Assembly: GCA_902761355.1 (NCBI GenBank)
Contig: CACWJY010000008.1
Location: 1 to 64,000 of the forward strand
Direction of reading: 5' to 3'
Source: Fibrobacter succinogenes
GTDB taxonomy: Bacteria > Fibrobacterota > Fibrobacteria > Fibrobacterales > Fibrobacteraceae
Length of the DNA stretch: 64,000 nt
In this document: positions 51,761 through 61,274 of the stretch, in pieces
Layout of the letters: each line of letters starts with the position of its first letter
Position numbering within the stretch: position 1 is the first letter of the stretch
Position numbers and translations under genes: made by a program
The notes under the pieces: generated by a model
The model's database searches: none
What the model was told of the DNA's origin: nothing
Seen by the model: the letters and a program-made list of their open reading frames with translations, nothing else

Positions 51761-52934
51761 TTACGATATTGGCCCTATGAGTCACCGAGACCTTGTGGCC
51801 AGTTTCGATGCGGCGACTGTTAGAGTAAATCTCGCGGATCAGGACAGAAGCCTCGTTAACCGATGCGCGTGCGATAACTCCACGACCCAGGAGACGGGGT
51901 GGCAACGACGCGTCGGAATGGTCTTCTTCCCAAATGGCTACGGCATCGCCTGTGTTGTACTTTTGGGCGGTTCCGCGATCAATGAGCACATAGGAGTAGG
52001 CGCCAATAATCAGCATGGGGTCCATTGCGTAGCGGATAATGGCCAAGGAGTCAAGTTTGGCTTCTTTTTCGGCGGTGTAACCCGATACATTGATGGTCTT
52101 AAGGGGCTGTTTGAGCCTTGCCTTGGATTGGTTCATCTTGATTTCGCGGAACGAAAGGACAATCTTTGCTCTAGATAGGGTGTCGCCGATGGCGGTTATC
52201 TTGGCGTAACCGGAGAGACGGAGCAACGCGAACTTGTCAAATCCGCTATCCTTGGATCTGGGAACGTCAATACCCTTGGCGTCGATGATTTCTACGATAT
52301 CGCCTTTCTTGAGCTTGCTGTTTGTCTTTTTGCCGATGCCAACGACCACTTCGTTTTCAGGCATGTGTATAATGGGTTCTTTCTTTTCGCCAGAGCGGAT
52401 AGAGAAGAATCGTTGGTCTTTCTTGAGAGAATCAAGTGTGTAGATTTCGGGAGCGTGCAGCTGATAGTAACCGTTGAAAATCTTGGGAGCCGGACGCTGC
52501 GTATAATAATAGGTGTCTTCGACCTTGGGCTTTTTCTTGTTTTTTTTGTCCCTGTTGCGTAGGTCGCCAAGCATATCTTCGAAATCGCTATTGCGTCCGT
52601 CGCCATCATCGCAACCGGCGGCTGTTACAGAGTAACCGACTCCCTTGGGAAGTGCTGAATCTGAAACGGCTGCATTGCAGGGGTATTTGCTCTTTTCAAC
52701 CTGTAGCACGTTGTTATCTTGGATGCTATCGCCCAGGTAGATGGAATCGCCCGGATAGATCCAGTGCGGGTCCTGGATGTGACGGTTGTTTTCCCAAAGG
52801 TCCGGCCAAGCGAAGGGATCTTTAAGGAACTCGTCGCTCAAATCCCAAAGCGTGTCGCCTTCCTTGACAATGTAGGCGGATGCCAACAAGGCGGAAAGAC
52901 CCAGACAGATGGATGCACATTTTAAAAGTCGCAT
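51756..52934 (-). CDS. Exported LysM-domain protein
   Basis: 392 aa. A signal peptide ([18 protein letters not shown]) is followed at once by a LysM motif ([40 protein letters not shown]), which binds peptidoglycan. A charged linker ([15 protein letters not shown]) and a long beta-rich region follow ([60 protein letters not shown]). These resemble the SH3/flagellar-like barrels seen in LysM proteins of Fibrobacter and Bacteroidetes. It lies 36 nt after the methyltransferase-like gene and 41 nt before the kinase gene. An envelope or wall-sensing role is inferred from this context. Confidence 0.8.
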   Translation of the reverse strand: MRLLKCASICLGLSALLASAYIVKEGDTLWDLSDEFLKDPFAWPDLWENNRHIQDPHWIYPGDSIYLGDSIQDNNVLQVEKSKYPCNAAVSDSALPKGVGYSVTAAGCDDGDGRNSDFEDMLGDLRNRDKKNKKKPKVEDTYYYTQRPAPKIFNGYYQLHAPEIYTLDSLKKDQRFFSIRSGEKKEPIIHMPENEVVVGIGKKTNSKLKKGDIVEIIDAKGIDVPRSKDSGFDKFALLRLSGYAKITAIGDTLSRAKIVLSFREIKMNQSKARLKQPLKTINVSGYTAEKEAKLDSLAIIRYAMDPMLIIGAYSYVLIDRGTAQKYNTGDAVAIWEEDHSDASLPPRLLGRGVIARASVNEASVLIREIYSNSRRIETGHKVSVTHRANIVR

Positions 52935-52970
52935 AATGATCCTTTTTACAGGCTGTTTTACTCCAATAAT

Positions 52971-54281
52971 TTAACCTTTTCTTTGCTTGAAAGTCGGGCT
53001 ACTTTGGCTAAAATGAGAATTTTCTTGCGTTTTTCGGCTAAATATGCGTTCCTGTGGACGTTGAATGCTTCTAGAACGCTGTTTTTGGGCGGGATTCTGA
53101 CCTAAAATGCCGACGCGGTCGGGAACAAATAAGAATAGAATCTCGAACTTGCCGCTGCCTGGTTCCAGGTAAAGGGGGATGTTCTTGCGGAGCATGTAAC
53201 CTTCGTTTCGGAATTGCCTGATGGTACGCGCTGCAATTTCTAGGTTCGAAGTCTGCAGAAGGATTCGTTCTGGCCTGGAAAGAGCTGCTGCCTGTGCCAC
53301 CCCTTGTGCGAGAGGCTCGTCGCCGGGCAGGTTAAAGTAAAATGTCCAGCGGCCTTCGTTTTTTTCTTTATTAAAGAACTTGCCGAAAAATTCTTGTTCT
53401 ACATGCGAACGGATGAATTTCATGTTGTCGTTCATGGCGTTGCGAGCGTTAAGTCGAGACGACATCATGGCGTATTCGCGGCAGTCCATCGATACGACGC
53501 GCTTGAATTGGCTTGCAAGCGATGACGATACAAAAGAAGATCCGGAGTAGAATTCAAAGAATGAATCTTCTGCATTGGGGTGAATGGCGTTCTGAATGCG
53601 GAGGGGGAGGCCAATCCAGGAGTCGCGAGAGCGAGGAGCCCAGTCCAGAACGTGCATGCTGATGCCGGTGTCGCCGATAGGCATAAAGTCGCTGCCGAAT
53701 GCGCCTTTTGCTTCGACCTTCATGGGTGTTGTTCCGGCTGGGTCAAAAGCTAAGTCTGGGAGGCATTGAATATGGTGGCAACTGATGACTTCGGGACAGT
53801 TTCTTTGTACAAAATCAATGAAGGTCTTGTAGCCGTGAACAGAGAATTTGCCTTTCAGATTGACTTGAACTAGAAGTGCATAACGGCCGTCGCCTGTGGC
53901 GCGGAACCAAATTTGGCGGAGCGCTTTCTTAAAAATGTGAAGGTGCTCTTTTTTGAGTTGTTCTAAAACTCGGGTGACGAGTTCTGGTGCAGTCATGCCG
54001 TGTGCGGGGGCTTCTATCGATAGAATTTCCTGTGCTCCACGGTAGGTCTTTAAAATGCGCCAGTCAGAATGTTCCGGAATAGATTCTTTAGTGTACCATG
54101 CTTGAAATTTTCCCGGAATATGTTCGTTTTCAGCCCAGGCAGCCACCTGCTGTTTTATGTCTTCGAATGTAAGCGGTGTACGACGTACCGGCTTTTCTGC
54201 TTTTGGGGCGTCTGATTGCGGCTTGCCTTGACGCACATTGGTGCGCGGGTTGTTGCTGTTTCTTCTAAAATCGTTTCTCAT
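52971..54281 (-). CDS. RlmD/TrmA-like RNA methyltransferase homologue lacking the catalytic Cys
   Basis: 436 aa. The central and C-terminal regions follow the layout of SAM-dependent uracil-5 RNA methyltransferases: QIWFRATGDGRYALLVQVNL, DWAPRSRDSWIGLPLRIQNA, FFEFYSGSSFVSSSLASQF (SAM loop, usually D-x-Y-C/S-G-x-G), VVSMDCREYAMMSSRLNARNA. The C-terminal RILLQTSNLEIAARTIRQF aligns with the family's Y-x-S-C-N-P-x-T-x-A-R-D segment. Ser345 stands where the nucleophilic Cys should be, so methyl transfer to uracil is unlikely. The N-terminal 35 residues and the C-terminal tail are basic and disordered, fitting RNA binding. Homology is judged by eye. Confidence 0.55.
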   Translation of the reverse strand: MRNDFRRNSNNPRTNVRQGKPQSDAPKAEKPVRRTPLTFEDIKQQVAAWAENEHIPGKFQAWYTKESIPEHSDWRILKTYRGAQEILSIEAPAHGMTAPELVTRVLEQLKKEHLHIFKKALRQIWFRATGDGRYALLVQVNLKGKFSVHGYKTFIDFVQRNCPEVISCHHIQCLPDLAFDPAGTTPMKVEAKGAFGSDFMPIGDTGISMHVLDWAPRSRDSWIGLPLRIQNAIHPNAEDSFFEFYSGSSFVSSSLASQFKRVVSMDCREYAMMSSRLNARNAMNDNMKFIRSHVEQEFFGKFFNKEKNEGRWTFYFNLPGDEPLAQGVAQAAALSRPERILLQTSNLEIAARTIRQFRNEGYMLRKNIPLYLEPGSGKFEILFLFVPDRVGILGQNPAQKQRSRSIQRPQERIFSRKTQENSHFSQSSPTFKQRKG

Positions 54282-54299
54282 AATTATATCTAAAATGAC

Positions 54300-56066
54300 T
54301 TAAACCAGGAATCTGGGGTAAATCCATGAACATTCGCGAGCGAGCATCTTCGGGAATTCGCGGAAGTTGCCGTTAATCTGGTATAGGTTCAGGCTTCCTT
54401 CGACGGGTAAGAGCTTAATGACGGAGTCCGCTCGTGCTTCGAGGTAGGGGTATTCGTCGAGGTTGCAAGACGATACGACTGCACAACCCGTAAGGGCAAT
54501 AATGGTGTCGACCATCTGCATCAAAATCTGGTGTGGAGCGCCATTGAGTCGCGTGGACTTGGGGTTGTGAAGTACTGCTGAAATCGGATCGATGACCACG
54601 ACGCGGTAGTCGTGGTTTTCGAGTCTCTTGGCACCTTGAATTCGTTTGGCAATTAATTGCGCCGTTTCGATTGGCGATAGAGCTGTGCCGCGTAGGTTCA
54701 AAAAACCGAATTTGGGTGTACTTGCGTTCAAGTCTCGCTTGCTACCCAGCAAATAAAGGCGGTTTAAGAAAACAGACTTGGTGAGTTCGAAGTTGATGAA
54801 CAATACGTCGCTAGAGGAGGTGGCGTTGCCGAACCAGTCCTCGCCGTAGCAGATAGAAAGTCCGAGATCCATCAGGGCAAGAGACTTGCCGCTCTTGGGG
54901 GGAGCCGTGAACAAGAAAAATTCACCGGCACGGAGCATGTTCTCAACAATCGTCTGGTCTTTCTTGGGTGCTTCTTCGGTGTCGCTTGCAAGCTCGATGA
55001 GCGGCTTGCCGTCCAAAGAATATTCAACCCATTCCTGCCATTCTTTAAAGTTCTTGGCGCCTTGTTCAAGGCCAATTAGGTATTGCTGCTTGCCGCCACG
55101 GAGTACGCCCGGCATACGGGCCATCATGTGCGGGTTGCGGTTACTTGGGTCTACCTTGAATCCCTGGGAGTCTAGGGTCTTAAAGAGGAAATCGACGCGT
55201 TCGTAGTATTCTTCTTCGTCGTTTGCAAAAATTTTGATCCAGGCCTGTACCGAGTTGGCACCCGTGTTGACGAGGGCGGCGCAGGGGAGGTTTAACGCCT
55301 TAAAGTAGGCGAGCTGTTTGGCCAGCGACATCTTGGGATTGTCTACGACCACGTATCGGTATTGCCAAGATTCATCCGAAGCGTCTTCGCCGCCCTTGGT
55401 GGCGTTGATGCAAAGGAGTGCGCCTTCGGGGCTATCGAGACTCTTCATGATTTTCTTGATAGAGTCATCTTGGCCGATAATGTTAGAAACGAGTTCTTCG
55501 GTGCTGTCGGGTGTATTGGACACCTTGAATGAAATGGTTTCGTCTGGGTCGAATGTCGCTTCGAGGAGTTTGGCCAAGTCCTTTCGCCAGTCTGCCGCGG
55601 GCCATGGAATAGAAAGGGCTTCGGGGTCAATCTTGAAATTCTGCAACAGTTCCAGGGACTGCGTGTCGAGACCCATGGCGAGCATCTGCTCCATCGATAT
55701 CATGCCGGCCGAAAGCGGGTTGATAATCGGCATGGCAACCGTCTGCGGAGCTGCCGCTTGGGGCTGAGCTTGTGCAGAGACGCCATCCGCAGACGGTGCT
55801 GCGTTCTGCGCCGGAGCGGATTTTTCTTCGGGGCGTTCTGAGGAACGCTTTTCGGCGGAGAACGCGCGGCGAAGGGTCTGTTCAACCTCTTCGCCGTCCA
55901 TGCCGTCATCGCGGGCTTTGCCGCCCAGCTGGAAACTGGCATCCATGAACGTCCAGCCTTCTTCCATGGCGGCGACACCTGCCTTATAGAGCTCGGCCTT
56001 GAGTTCGTTGGGGTTGCTGAAAGTCCCCTTTAAAAACTGATTGATGGTCTTTTTTGCGTTTTCCAT
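54300..56066 (-). CDS. AEP-primase-like region fused to RepA/AAA_25-type ATPase
   Basis: 588 aa. Residues about 1-70 resemble a small helical PriCT-like module. A Pro/Ala/Gln-rich linker follows (75-110). Residues about 220-340 follow the prim-pol layout: YRYVVVDNP, LNLPCAALVNTGANSVQAW, YYERVDFLFKTLDSQGFKVD and MARMPGVLRGGKQQYL. The usual S-x-H and DxD metal motifs are not clear. The C-terminal ATPase has Walker A FTAPPKSGKS, FINFELTKSVFLNRL and Walker B RVVVIDPISAV, typical of RepA/AAA_25 helicases of plasmids and phages. It is the first gene of an apparent operon with the methyltransferase-like, LysM, kinase, regulator and propeller genes. Confidence 0.65.
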   Translation of the reverse strand: MENAKKTINQFLKGTFSNPNELKAELYKAGVAAMEEGWTFMDASFQLGGKARDDGMDGEEVEQTLRRAFSAEKRSSERPEEKSAPAQNAAPSADGVSAQAQPQAAAPQTVAMPIINPLSAGMISMEQMLAMGLDTQSLELLQNFKIDPEALSIPWPAADWRKDLAKLLEATFDPDETISFKVSNTPDSTEELVSNIIGQDDSIKKIMKSLDSPEGALLCINATKGGEDASDESWQYRYVVVDNPKMSLAKQLAYFKALNLPCAALVNTGANSVQAWIKIFANDEEEYYERVDFLFKTLDSQGFKVDPSNRNPHMMARMPGVLRGGKQQYLIGLEQGAKNFKEWQEWVEYSLDGKPLIELASDTEEAPKKDQTIVENMLRAGEFFLFTAPPKSGKSLALMDLGLSICYGEDWFGNATSSSDVLFINFELTKSVFLNRLYLLGSKRDLNASTPKFGFLNLRGTALSPIETAQLIAKRIQGAKRLENHDYRVVVIDPISAVLHNPKSTRLNGAPHQILMQMVDTIIALTGCAVVSSCNLDEYPYLEARADSVIKLLPVEGSLNLYQINGNFREFPKMLARECSWIYPRFLV

Positions 56067-56142
56067 AAGCGCCTCAGATTCTTTATCGTATTGAATGTAG
56101 CTTTTTTATTTACAAAAGGGTACTTAAAAGTGCAAAATACAT

Positions 56143-56179
56143 GAAAAAACACCCCGGAATCGCTCCGAAGTGTTGTTTT
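56143..56179. terminator. Bidirectional terminator between glnS and the AAA gene
   Basis: ACACCCCGGA (56149-56158) pairs with TCCGAAGTGT (56164-56173), including two G-U pairs, with A and T runs on both sides. It terminates glnS transcription on the minus strand. Confidence 0.8.
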
Positions 56180-56201
56180 TTAATTTGTTTGTAGTCGCGG
56201 A

Positions 56202-57881
56202 TTACTTCGTCGGATTGAAGCTGTCCTTCAGACCAACAGTTCTATTGAAAACGAGATGGCCTGGTTTGGAATCTTCGCTATCGAGGCAGAAATAGCCCTG
56301 GCGCATGAACTGGAAACGGTCTTCGAGTTTTGCGTTGGCGAGGCTCGGTTCCACCTTGGCCTGCTTGATGACCATGGATTCCGGGTTCAGGTAGTTGTGC
56401 CAATCTTCGCCCTCGGGAACCGCGGCCGGATCTTCGAGCGTGAAGAGGTTGTCGATCAGGCGCACTTCGGCGTCCACGGCGTGAGCTGCGGAAACCCAGT
56501 GGATGGTGCCCTTGACCTTACGGCCATCGGGAGTTTCGCCACCCTTGCTCTGCGGATCATAGACGCAGTGAATCACCTTCACCTTGCCGTCAGCGTCCTT
56601 TTCGACGCTCTTGCAAGTCACGAAGTAAGCGCCCTTCAGGCGGACTTCGCCTTCGGGTTTCAGGCGGAAGTACTTCTTCGGCGGTTCTTCCATAAAGTCG
56701 TCGGCTTCGATGTAGAGTTCGCCGCTGAACGGTACTTGGCGCGTGCCTGCGTTCGGGTCGTTCGGGTTATTTTCCACTTCGATCATTTCGACCTTGCCCG
56801 CTTCCCAGTTGTCAATCACGAGCTTGACCGGATCAATCACGGCCATCACGCGGTTGGCAGTCTGGTTCAGTTCTTCGCGGATGCAGAAGTAGAGTAGGTT
56901 CACGTCGACCATGGAGTCGGCCTTGGAAACGCCGATACGGTCGCAGAATTCACGGATGGAACTCGGGGTAAAGCCGCGGCGGCGGTAACCGCAAACGGTC
57001 GGCATACGCGGGTCGTTCCAGCCCATCACGGCCTTGGTCTGCACCAATTCGAGGAGCTTGCGCTTGCTCATCATGGTGTAGGTGAGGTTCAGACGTGCAA
57101 ATTCAATCTGCTGCGGGCGGTTGTCGAGGCCTAGTTCAATCAGGAACCAGTCGTACAGCGGACGGTGCGCTTCGAATTCCAGCGTACAGATGGAGTGCGT
57201 AATGCCTTCGATCCAGTCGGAAAGCGGGTGGGCAAAGTCGTACATCGGATAGATGCACCATTTGTCACCTGTGCGATGGTGGGTGCAGTGCTTGATGCGG
57301 TAGATGACCGGGTCGCGCATGTTCATGTTCGGGCTAGAAAGGTCCACCTTGGCACGGAGGCACTTTTCGCCATCGGCATACTTGCCGTCGCGCATTTCGC
57401 GGAAGAGCTTCATGTTCTCTTCGACGCTACGGTCGCGGTAGGGGCTCGGACGGCTGGGCTTACCGGCGTCGTTGCCACGGTATTCCTGCATTTCGTCGCG
57501 GGTCAGGTCTTCCACATAAGCCTTGCCCATTTCAATCAATTTTTCGGCAAAGGCGTAAATCTGGTCGTAGTAGTCGCTTGCGAAATATTCGCCGCCCTTC
57601 CATTCAAAGCCGAGCCACTTCACATCTTCGCGGATGGAGTCCACGTATTCTACGTCTTCTTTAGTGGGGTTCGTGTCGTCGAAGCGGAGGTTCGTGACGC
57701 CACCGAAGTCCTTGTACTTGTTTGCTGTACCGAAGTTCAGGCAGATGGATTTGGCATGTCCGATGTGGATGTAGCCGTTCGGTTCGGGAGGAAAACGGGT
57801 ATGCACGTTCTTGCGCTTGCCCGTGGCGAGGTCGTTAACGATAATGTCCTGTACAAAATTCGAAGATTCGGGGATTTCCAT
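56202..57881 (-). CDS. glnS: Glutamine--tRNA ligase
   Basis: 559 aa, class I synthetase charging tRNA-Gln. The HIGH motif is in [14 protein letters not shown] (32-45). [15 protein letters not shown] is the GlnRS/GluRS-type segment that follows. The KMSKS-like loop is MMSKRKL near 270. The C-terminal anticodon-binding beta barrels are present ([27 protein letters not shown]). Length matches bacterial GlnRS. AAAGGA lies 6 nt before the ATG, and TTTTGCTACATTT lies about 28 nt upstream. Presence of GlnRS means direct Gln-tRNA charging is available. Confidence 0.96.
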   Translation of the reverse strand: MEIPESSNFVQDIIVNDLATGKRKNVHTRFPPEPNGYIHIGHAKSICLNFGTANKYKDFGGVTNLRFDDTNPTKEDVEYVDSIREDVKWLGFEWKGGEYFASDYYDQIYAFAEKLIEMGKAYVEDLTRDEMQEYRGNDAGKPSRPSPYRDRSVEENMKLFREMRDGKYADGEKCLRAKVDLSSPNMNMRDPVIYRIKHCTHHRTGDKWCIYPMYDFAHPLSDWIEGITHSICTLEFEAHRPLYDWFLIELGLDNRPQQIEFARLNLTYTMMSKRKLLELVQTKAVMGWNDPRMPTVCGYRRRGFTPSSIREFCDRIGVSKADSMVDVNLLYFCIREELNQTANRVMAVIDPVKLVIDNWEAGKVEMIEVENNPNDPNAGTRQVPFSGELYIEADDFMEEPPKKYFRLKPEGEVRLKGAYFVTCKSVEKDADGKVKVIHCVYDPQSKGGETPDGRKVKGTIHWVSAAHAVDAEVRLIDNLFTLEDPAAVPEGEDWHNYLNPESMVIKQAKVEPSLANAKLEDRFQFMRQGYFCLDSEDSKPGHLVFNRTVGLKDSFNPTK

Positions 57882-57908
57882 GGTTAATCCTTTAATTATT
57901 TACAGCGT

Positions 57909-57921
57909 AAATGTAGCAAAA
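57909..57921 (-). promoter_or_regulatory. -10-like TTTTGCTACATTT element of glnS
   Basis: The minus-strand word differs from the CTAAATT element by one base and would give a leader of about 20 nt containing the SD. Confidence 0.4.
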
Positions 57922-57925
57922 GCTT

Positions 57926-59035
57926 TTACCTTCTCATGCTTTTTCCGAAACCGCCACGGCTGTTTCCGCTATGGTTGCTACGAGAATTTTCACTGCGGCT
58001 GGAATTCCTGTCGCTGCTACGGGTGGCTGTAGCATTTCCGTAGCTTTTGTTTTGGCTGTAATATTCATCTTGCTTGCTGTAAGATGGGTTCATCGGCGGA
58101 TATTTTTGTGTGCTTGTAGTAGAGCGCTGAAGGCTGGGTTGAGAATAGCTGGGTTGTTGCTGCACATTGTAAGAATGTGTTGCTGTGCGGTGATTCAATG
58201 GAACTTTAGAGGGCTTGCTGGGAGGCGTATAGGTGTTGTTCCTAGAAGGCGCAACGTGGTGGTCGTGTCTTGATGGGGGTGGTGCGTAGCGACGCGGTGG
58301 GTGGTGTGGCCGCGGCCTGTTGTGATACCATCGGTAATCGTGTACGTAAATCAGGTGCGTATCCCATTCAAAACGGCTTGTTCCCCATCCCCAGTAATCG
58401 TAATAGCCACCGACCCAGACGCCGGAACGGTAGCGCAGTCCCGAGTATCCGTTAGAATAGACGTAGTAGACCACGTGCGGGTTGTAGACAGGAACGTAAA
58501 CATATTCCTTTTGTACGGGCTCGATAATAATGGTCTTTTCTTTGATGACCTTTACTTGTTCGTTACTTTGTAGGTGACCGTGGTTGTAGGCTGCGTTGCG
58601 CATGCGCTGAACGGCGTCCATGACGGCTTCTTTTTGGCTTGCGACGGCATCACCCAGTTGGTCTGTCCATACTTGGTATTGGGCCATGGTCGCAAGAACT
58701 GTCGGGAACGGGATCAGTGCCTGCACACTTTCGTCGTAGGGGAGATCTTCTAGCTTGATTCGATCGGCTAGTTCTTGCCCCTTGAGGTTCTTGTGCTGAT
58801 TGGCCCAGTCGGATGCGCCCGGGATTTCGTCCCCGTGAACAGAGGCGGCAAGCACCTGCACTAGGAGCGGATCGGGATAGAGGGCGATTGTTGAAACGAG
58901 AGTGTCTAGTTCTGCTGGCGTAAACTGGTCGTTTGCGCGAGTGGAACTCGGTAAGCACAAAACGGTTGCAAGTATAAACCACAGCCAAAGCTGTTTGACG
59001 CTGAACAAATAATGAACCTTTGAATCGGTAAACAT
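57926..59035 (-). CDS. DUF3300 envelope protein
   Basis: 369 aa. The signal peptide is LWLWFILATVLCLPSSTRA. The DUF3300 domain covers about residues 40-180: LVSTIALYPDPLLVQVLAAS, DWANQHKNLKGQEL, VQALIPFPTVLATMAQYQVW, QLGDAVASQKEAVMDAVQRM. It is followed by Tyr/Trp/Gly-rich sequence (YVYVPVYNPHVVYYVYSNGY) and a His/Pro-rich then Ser/Asn/Arg-rich low-complexity tail ending SMRR. The function of DUF3300 is unknown. A strong AAAGGAGG precedes the ATG. Probably exported; the basic tail may bind the cell surface or another polymer. Confidence 0.85.
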   Translation of the reverse strand: MFTDSKVHYLFSVKQLWLWFILATVLCLPSSTRANDQFTPAELDTLVSTIALYPDPLLVQVLAASVHGDEIPGASDWANQHKNLKGQELADRIKLEDLPYDESVQALIPFPTVLATMAQYQVWTDQLGDAVASQKEAVMDAVQRMRNAAYNHGHLQSNEQVKVIKEKTIIIEPVQKEYVYVPVYNPHVVYYVYSNGYSGLRYRSGVWVGGYYDYWGWGTSRFEWDTHLIYVHDYRWYHNRPRPHHPPRRYAPPPSRHDHHVAPSRNNTYTPPSKPSKVPLNHRTATHSYNVQQQPSYSQPSLQRSTTSTQKYPPMNPSYSKQDEYYSQNKSYGNATATRSSDRNSSRSENSRSNHSGNSRGGFGKSMRR

Positions 59036-59407
59036 GATTTACCTCCTTTAACTTGAGGTCGCTACAATATTATATAAAATTTCTACAAGGATTAGGTGTT
59101 TGAAAATGTGATTCGGTTGCGGAATATAGTGATAAGAGAATAAAATGCTGATGAACTTGTTGATTGTTTTTTATCCATAATGGATAAGATTGTTTTTACA
59201 CACTTCTTAAACGAAATTATGAATTTGACATGATTTGCCTAATGTGCTGAAAAGTGTTTGAATAGACCTTTGTGAATGGCTGATTTCTTTAAAATTTGCA
59301 CAAATTTTGTGATTTTGGCGTTGTTGTAATACACAACACTTAAACTAAAATTAACATAATTTTTTACACACTTTGAACTATTTTTATAAGAGATAGTTGG
59401 AGGAACT
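59036..59407. promoter_or_regulatory. AT-rich divergent promoter region with three palindromes upstream of the CotH gene
   Basis: There is no gene in these 372 nt. They hold TTATCCAT-A-ATGGATAA (59171-59187), AAAATTTG-CA-CAAATTTT (59291-59308) and TGTTGT-N5-ACAACA (59322-59338). They also hold two direct copies of TTTTTACACACTT (59193-59205 and 59361-59373). Such density suggests several regulator sites for the CotH gene. Which gene they serve is not shown. Confidence 0.55.
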
Positions 59408-61177
59408 ATGGGCTATTGGGCTAAAATTATATCTGCCTCGGCGCTTTTTGCGTCATTTTCACTCGCACAGACCTACGATTTGCCAATCGTGTTCATTGAT
59501 ACCAAGGGCGAGTGTCTCGACCAGAATGTAACCGAAAAAATTCCTGCCACCATGAAGGTTTTGGATGGCGCGACAAATAATGTGGCCGACAGCGCCAAAG
59601 GGACCCGCTACGACATCGGCATCAAGGTTCGTGGGCAGTCTTCGGCTAAGTTTCCGAAACCGGGGTACAGCATCGAAGTCCGCGACGAGAAGGGTGAAGG
59701 TATGGACGTAAGCCTGTTCGGGTTGCCTCCTGCCGATGACTGGGTGTTGCATGGCCCGTATGTAGACAAGAGCATGATGCGCAACGCCCTTGCCCATTGG
59801 CTGTTTAGGCAGGCGGGGCATTACAGCCCACGCACAAAGCATTTTGACTTGTATATCAACGGAGTCTACCGTGGCGTTTATGTTCTCATCGAAAAGATCA
59901 AGCGTGGTAAGTACCGCGTAAACGTGAGCAAACTCAAAGAAACCGACATTAGTGGCGATGATGTGACCGGCGGCTACATTTGGGCTTTTGACAAGACGGG
60001 TACCAATACCGGTGGCATGGGTATGGATGATGTTAACAAGGAAGGCTTCAGAACGGCCGATGGCCTAAACGTCATCATGCACTACCCCAAGAAGGAAAAC
60101 CTGCAAACAGAGCAGCAGGCCTACCTGAAAAAGTACCTGGAAGATCTCGAGAACCTTTTCAAGAACGGAAAGAATGGTAGCGGCTACGAAAATTATGTGG
60201 ATATGACTTCTGCGCTGGACTATGTGCTGCACGAAGAGGTGACCAACAATTCCGATTCCTACTGGTGCAGTTTCTTCTTGCACAAGCCCAAGGACAGCAA
60301 GGGCGGCAAGGTGACGCTCGGCCCGGCGTGGGACTTTAACCTTGCCATGAGTAACGGTGGCGGCATGGGCTCGACATCGACCGACGGCTGGCAAATCGAG
60401 AACCCGCAGAAACAGGGCCAGGGTGGAATGATGATGATGGGTAGTAACCTGAAGGCTCCTAACTGGCTTATCGGCATGTGGAAGGACAGCCACTACCAGA
60501 GTGAACTGAAGAAGCGCTGGGCGGAACTCCGTAGTGGCGTATGGCACACCAAGACGATGGATGTGTATTTGGATTCTATGAAAGCGTATCTCACCAAGGC
60601 TGCAGACCGCAACTTTAAGCGTTGGCCCAACCTGGGACAGGGTAGCGGACAAGGGGATCCCGATCCGGAACCGATGAAATTCTGCAACAACCAGAACCAG
60701 GGCGGCCAGAACCAGAACCCCTGGGGAATGTGGGGTGGCGGTGGTGGCGGCATCACCATGGGTGGCAATAACGCCAACACGTGGGACGGCGAATTCGAAC
60801 ATCTTCGCAAGAAGATGAAAGAAAGAATGCAGTGGATGGACCGGCAACTCGGATTTACCGAACCTTCGCAGCCCATTGTGACCGAGCCTGTAATTCACCT
60901 GCCCCCTTGGCAAAATGATACTGCTGTAATGTCGATGTATAGGAGTGTTCAGATGGAAAACCTAAGCAGGCTTTCTCCGACGAATTACTTTGTTGTAAAT
61001 AACGGATATCTTGAAATTCAGACGGATTTAGGCGGAACCTTTGCCTTGCTGGACCTGAACGGAGCTGTTTTGTTCAAGACCCGAATCAACAAGGGCTTAA
61101 CGACCCTGAAAATCCCTGCCAAGGCGTTGAACAAGCACTGGATTGCAACCCTTAACGGGAAAATGCTGAGCCGCTGA
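59408..61177 (+). CDS. Secreted CotH-kinase-family protein with sorting-type C-terminus
   Basis: 589 aa. Signal peptide IISASALFASFSLAQ. CotH motifs: VRGQSSAKFPKPGYSIEVRD, DWVLHGPYVDKSMMRNALAH, YINGVYRGVYVLIEKIKRGK, HEEVTNNSDSYWCSFFLHK and GPAWDFNLAMSNGG. CotH proteins are atypical kinases (spore-coat CotH phosphorylates proteins). In Fibrobacter-like cells they are secreted and often have polysaccharide-related neighbours, so the target here is open. A Gly/Asn/Gln/Trp-rich insert (about 418-455, with NQNQGGQNQNPWGMWGGGGG) interrupts the C-terminal half. The last 65 residues (FALLDLNGAVLFKTRINKGL and so on) resemble a T9SS-type sorting domain. GGAGG precedes the ATG. Confidence 0.88.
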   Translation: MGYWAKIISASALFASFSLAQTYDLPIVFIDTKGECLDQNVTEKIPATMKVLDGATNNVADSAKGTRYDIGIKVRGQSSAKFPKPGYSIEVRDEKGEGMDVSLFGLPPADDWVLHGPYVDKSMMRNALAHWLFRQAGHYSPRTKHFDLYINGVYRGVYVLIEKIKRGKYRVNVSKLKETDISGDDVTGGYIWAFDKTGTNTGGMGMDDVNKEGFRTADGLNVIMHYPKKENLQTEQQAYLKKYLEDLENLFKNGKNGSGYENYVDMTSALDYVLHEEVTNNSDSYWCSFFLHKPKDSKGGKVTLGPAWDFNLAMSNGGGMGSTSTDGWQIENPQKQGQGGMMMMGSNLKAPNWLIGMWKDSHYQSELKKRWAELRSGVWHTKTMDVYLDSMKAYLTKAADRNFKRWPNLGQGSGQGDPDPEPMKFCNNQNQGGQNQNPWGMWGGGGGGITMGGNNANTWDGEFEHLRKKMKERMQWMDRQLGFTEPSQPIVTEPVIHLPPWQNDTAVMSMYRSVQMENLSRLSPTNYFVVNNGYLEIQTDLGGTFALLDLNGAVLFKTRINKGLTTLKIPAKALNKHWIATLNGKMLSR

Positions 61178-61206
61178 TTTATTGTTAGTTTGTTTTGACC
61201 ACCCAT

Positions 61207-61243
61207 AAAAGCAGGAGTCCTTTTTCGAGGACTTCTGTTTTTG
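61207..61243 (+). terminator. Rho-independent terminator after the CotH gene
   Basis: AGCAGGAGTCC (61210-61220) and GGACTTCTGTT (61229-61239) form an 11-bp stem with two G-U pairs and are flanked by A and T runs. Confidence 0.75.
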
Positions 61244-61251
61244 ATTTTTGT

Positions 61252-61264
61252 TTTTTGCTAAATT
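61252..61264 (+). promoter_or_regulatory. -10-like TTTTTGCTAAATT element of lptD
   Basis: Identical to the element at 25201-25213. It ends 10 nt before the GTG start of lptD, with no SD between them. Confidence 0.5.
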
Positions 61265-61274
61265 ATGCGCCAAC

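Noticed and set aside
60065..60913. 282-aa minus-strand frame opposite the CotH gene
   Set aside because: Antisense shadow over a gene with all CotH motifs and a strong SD.
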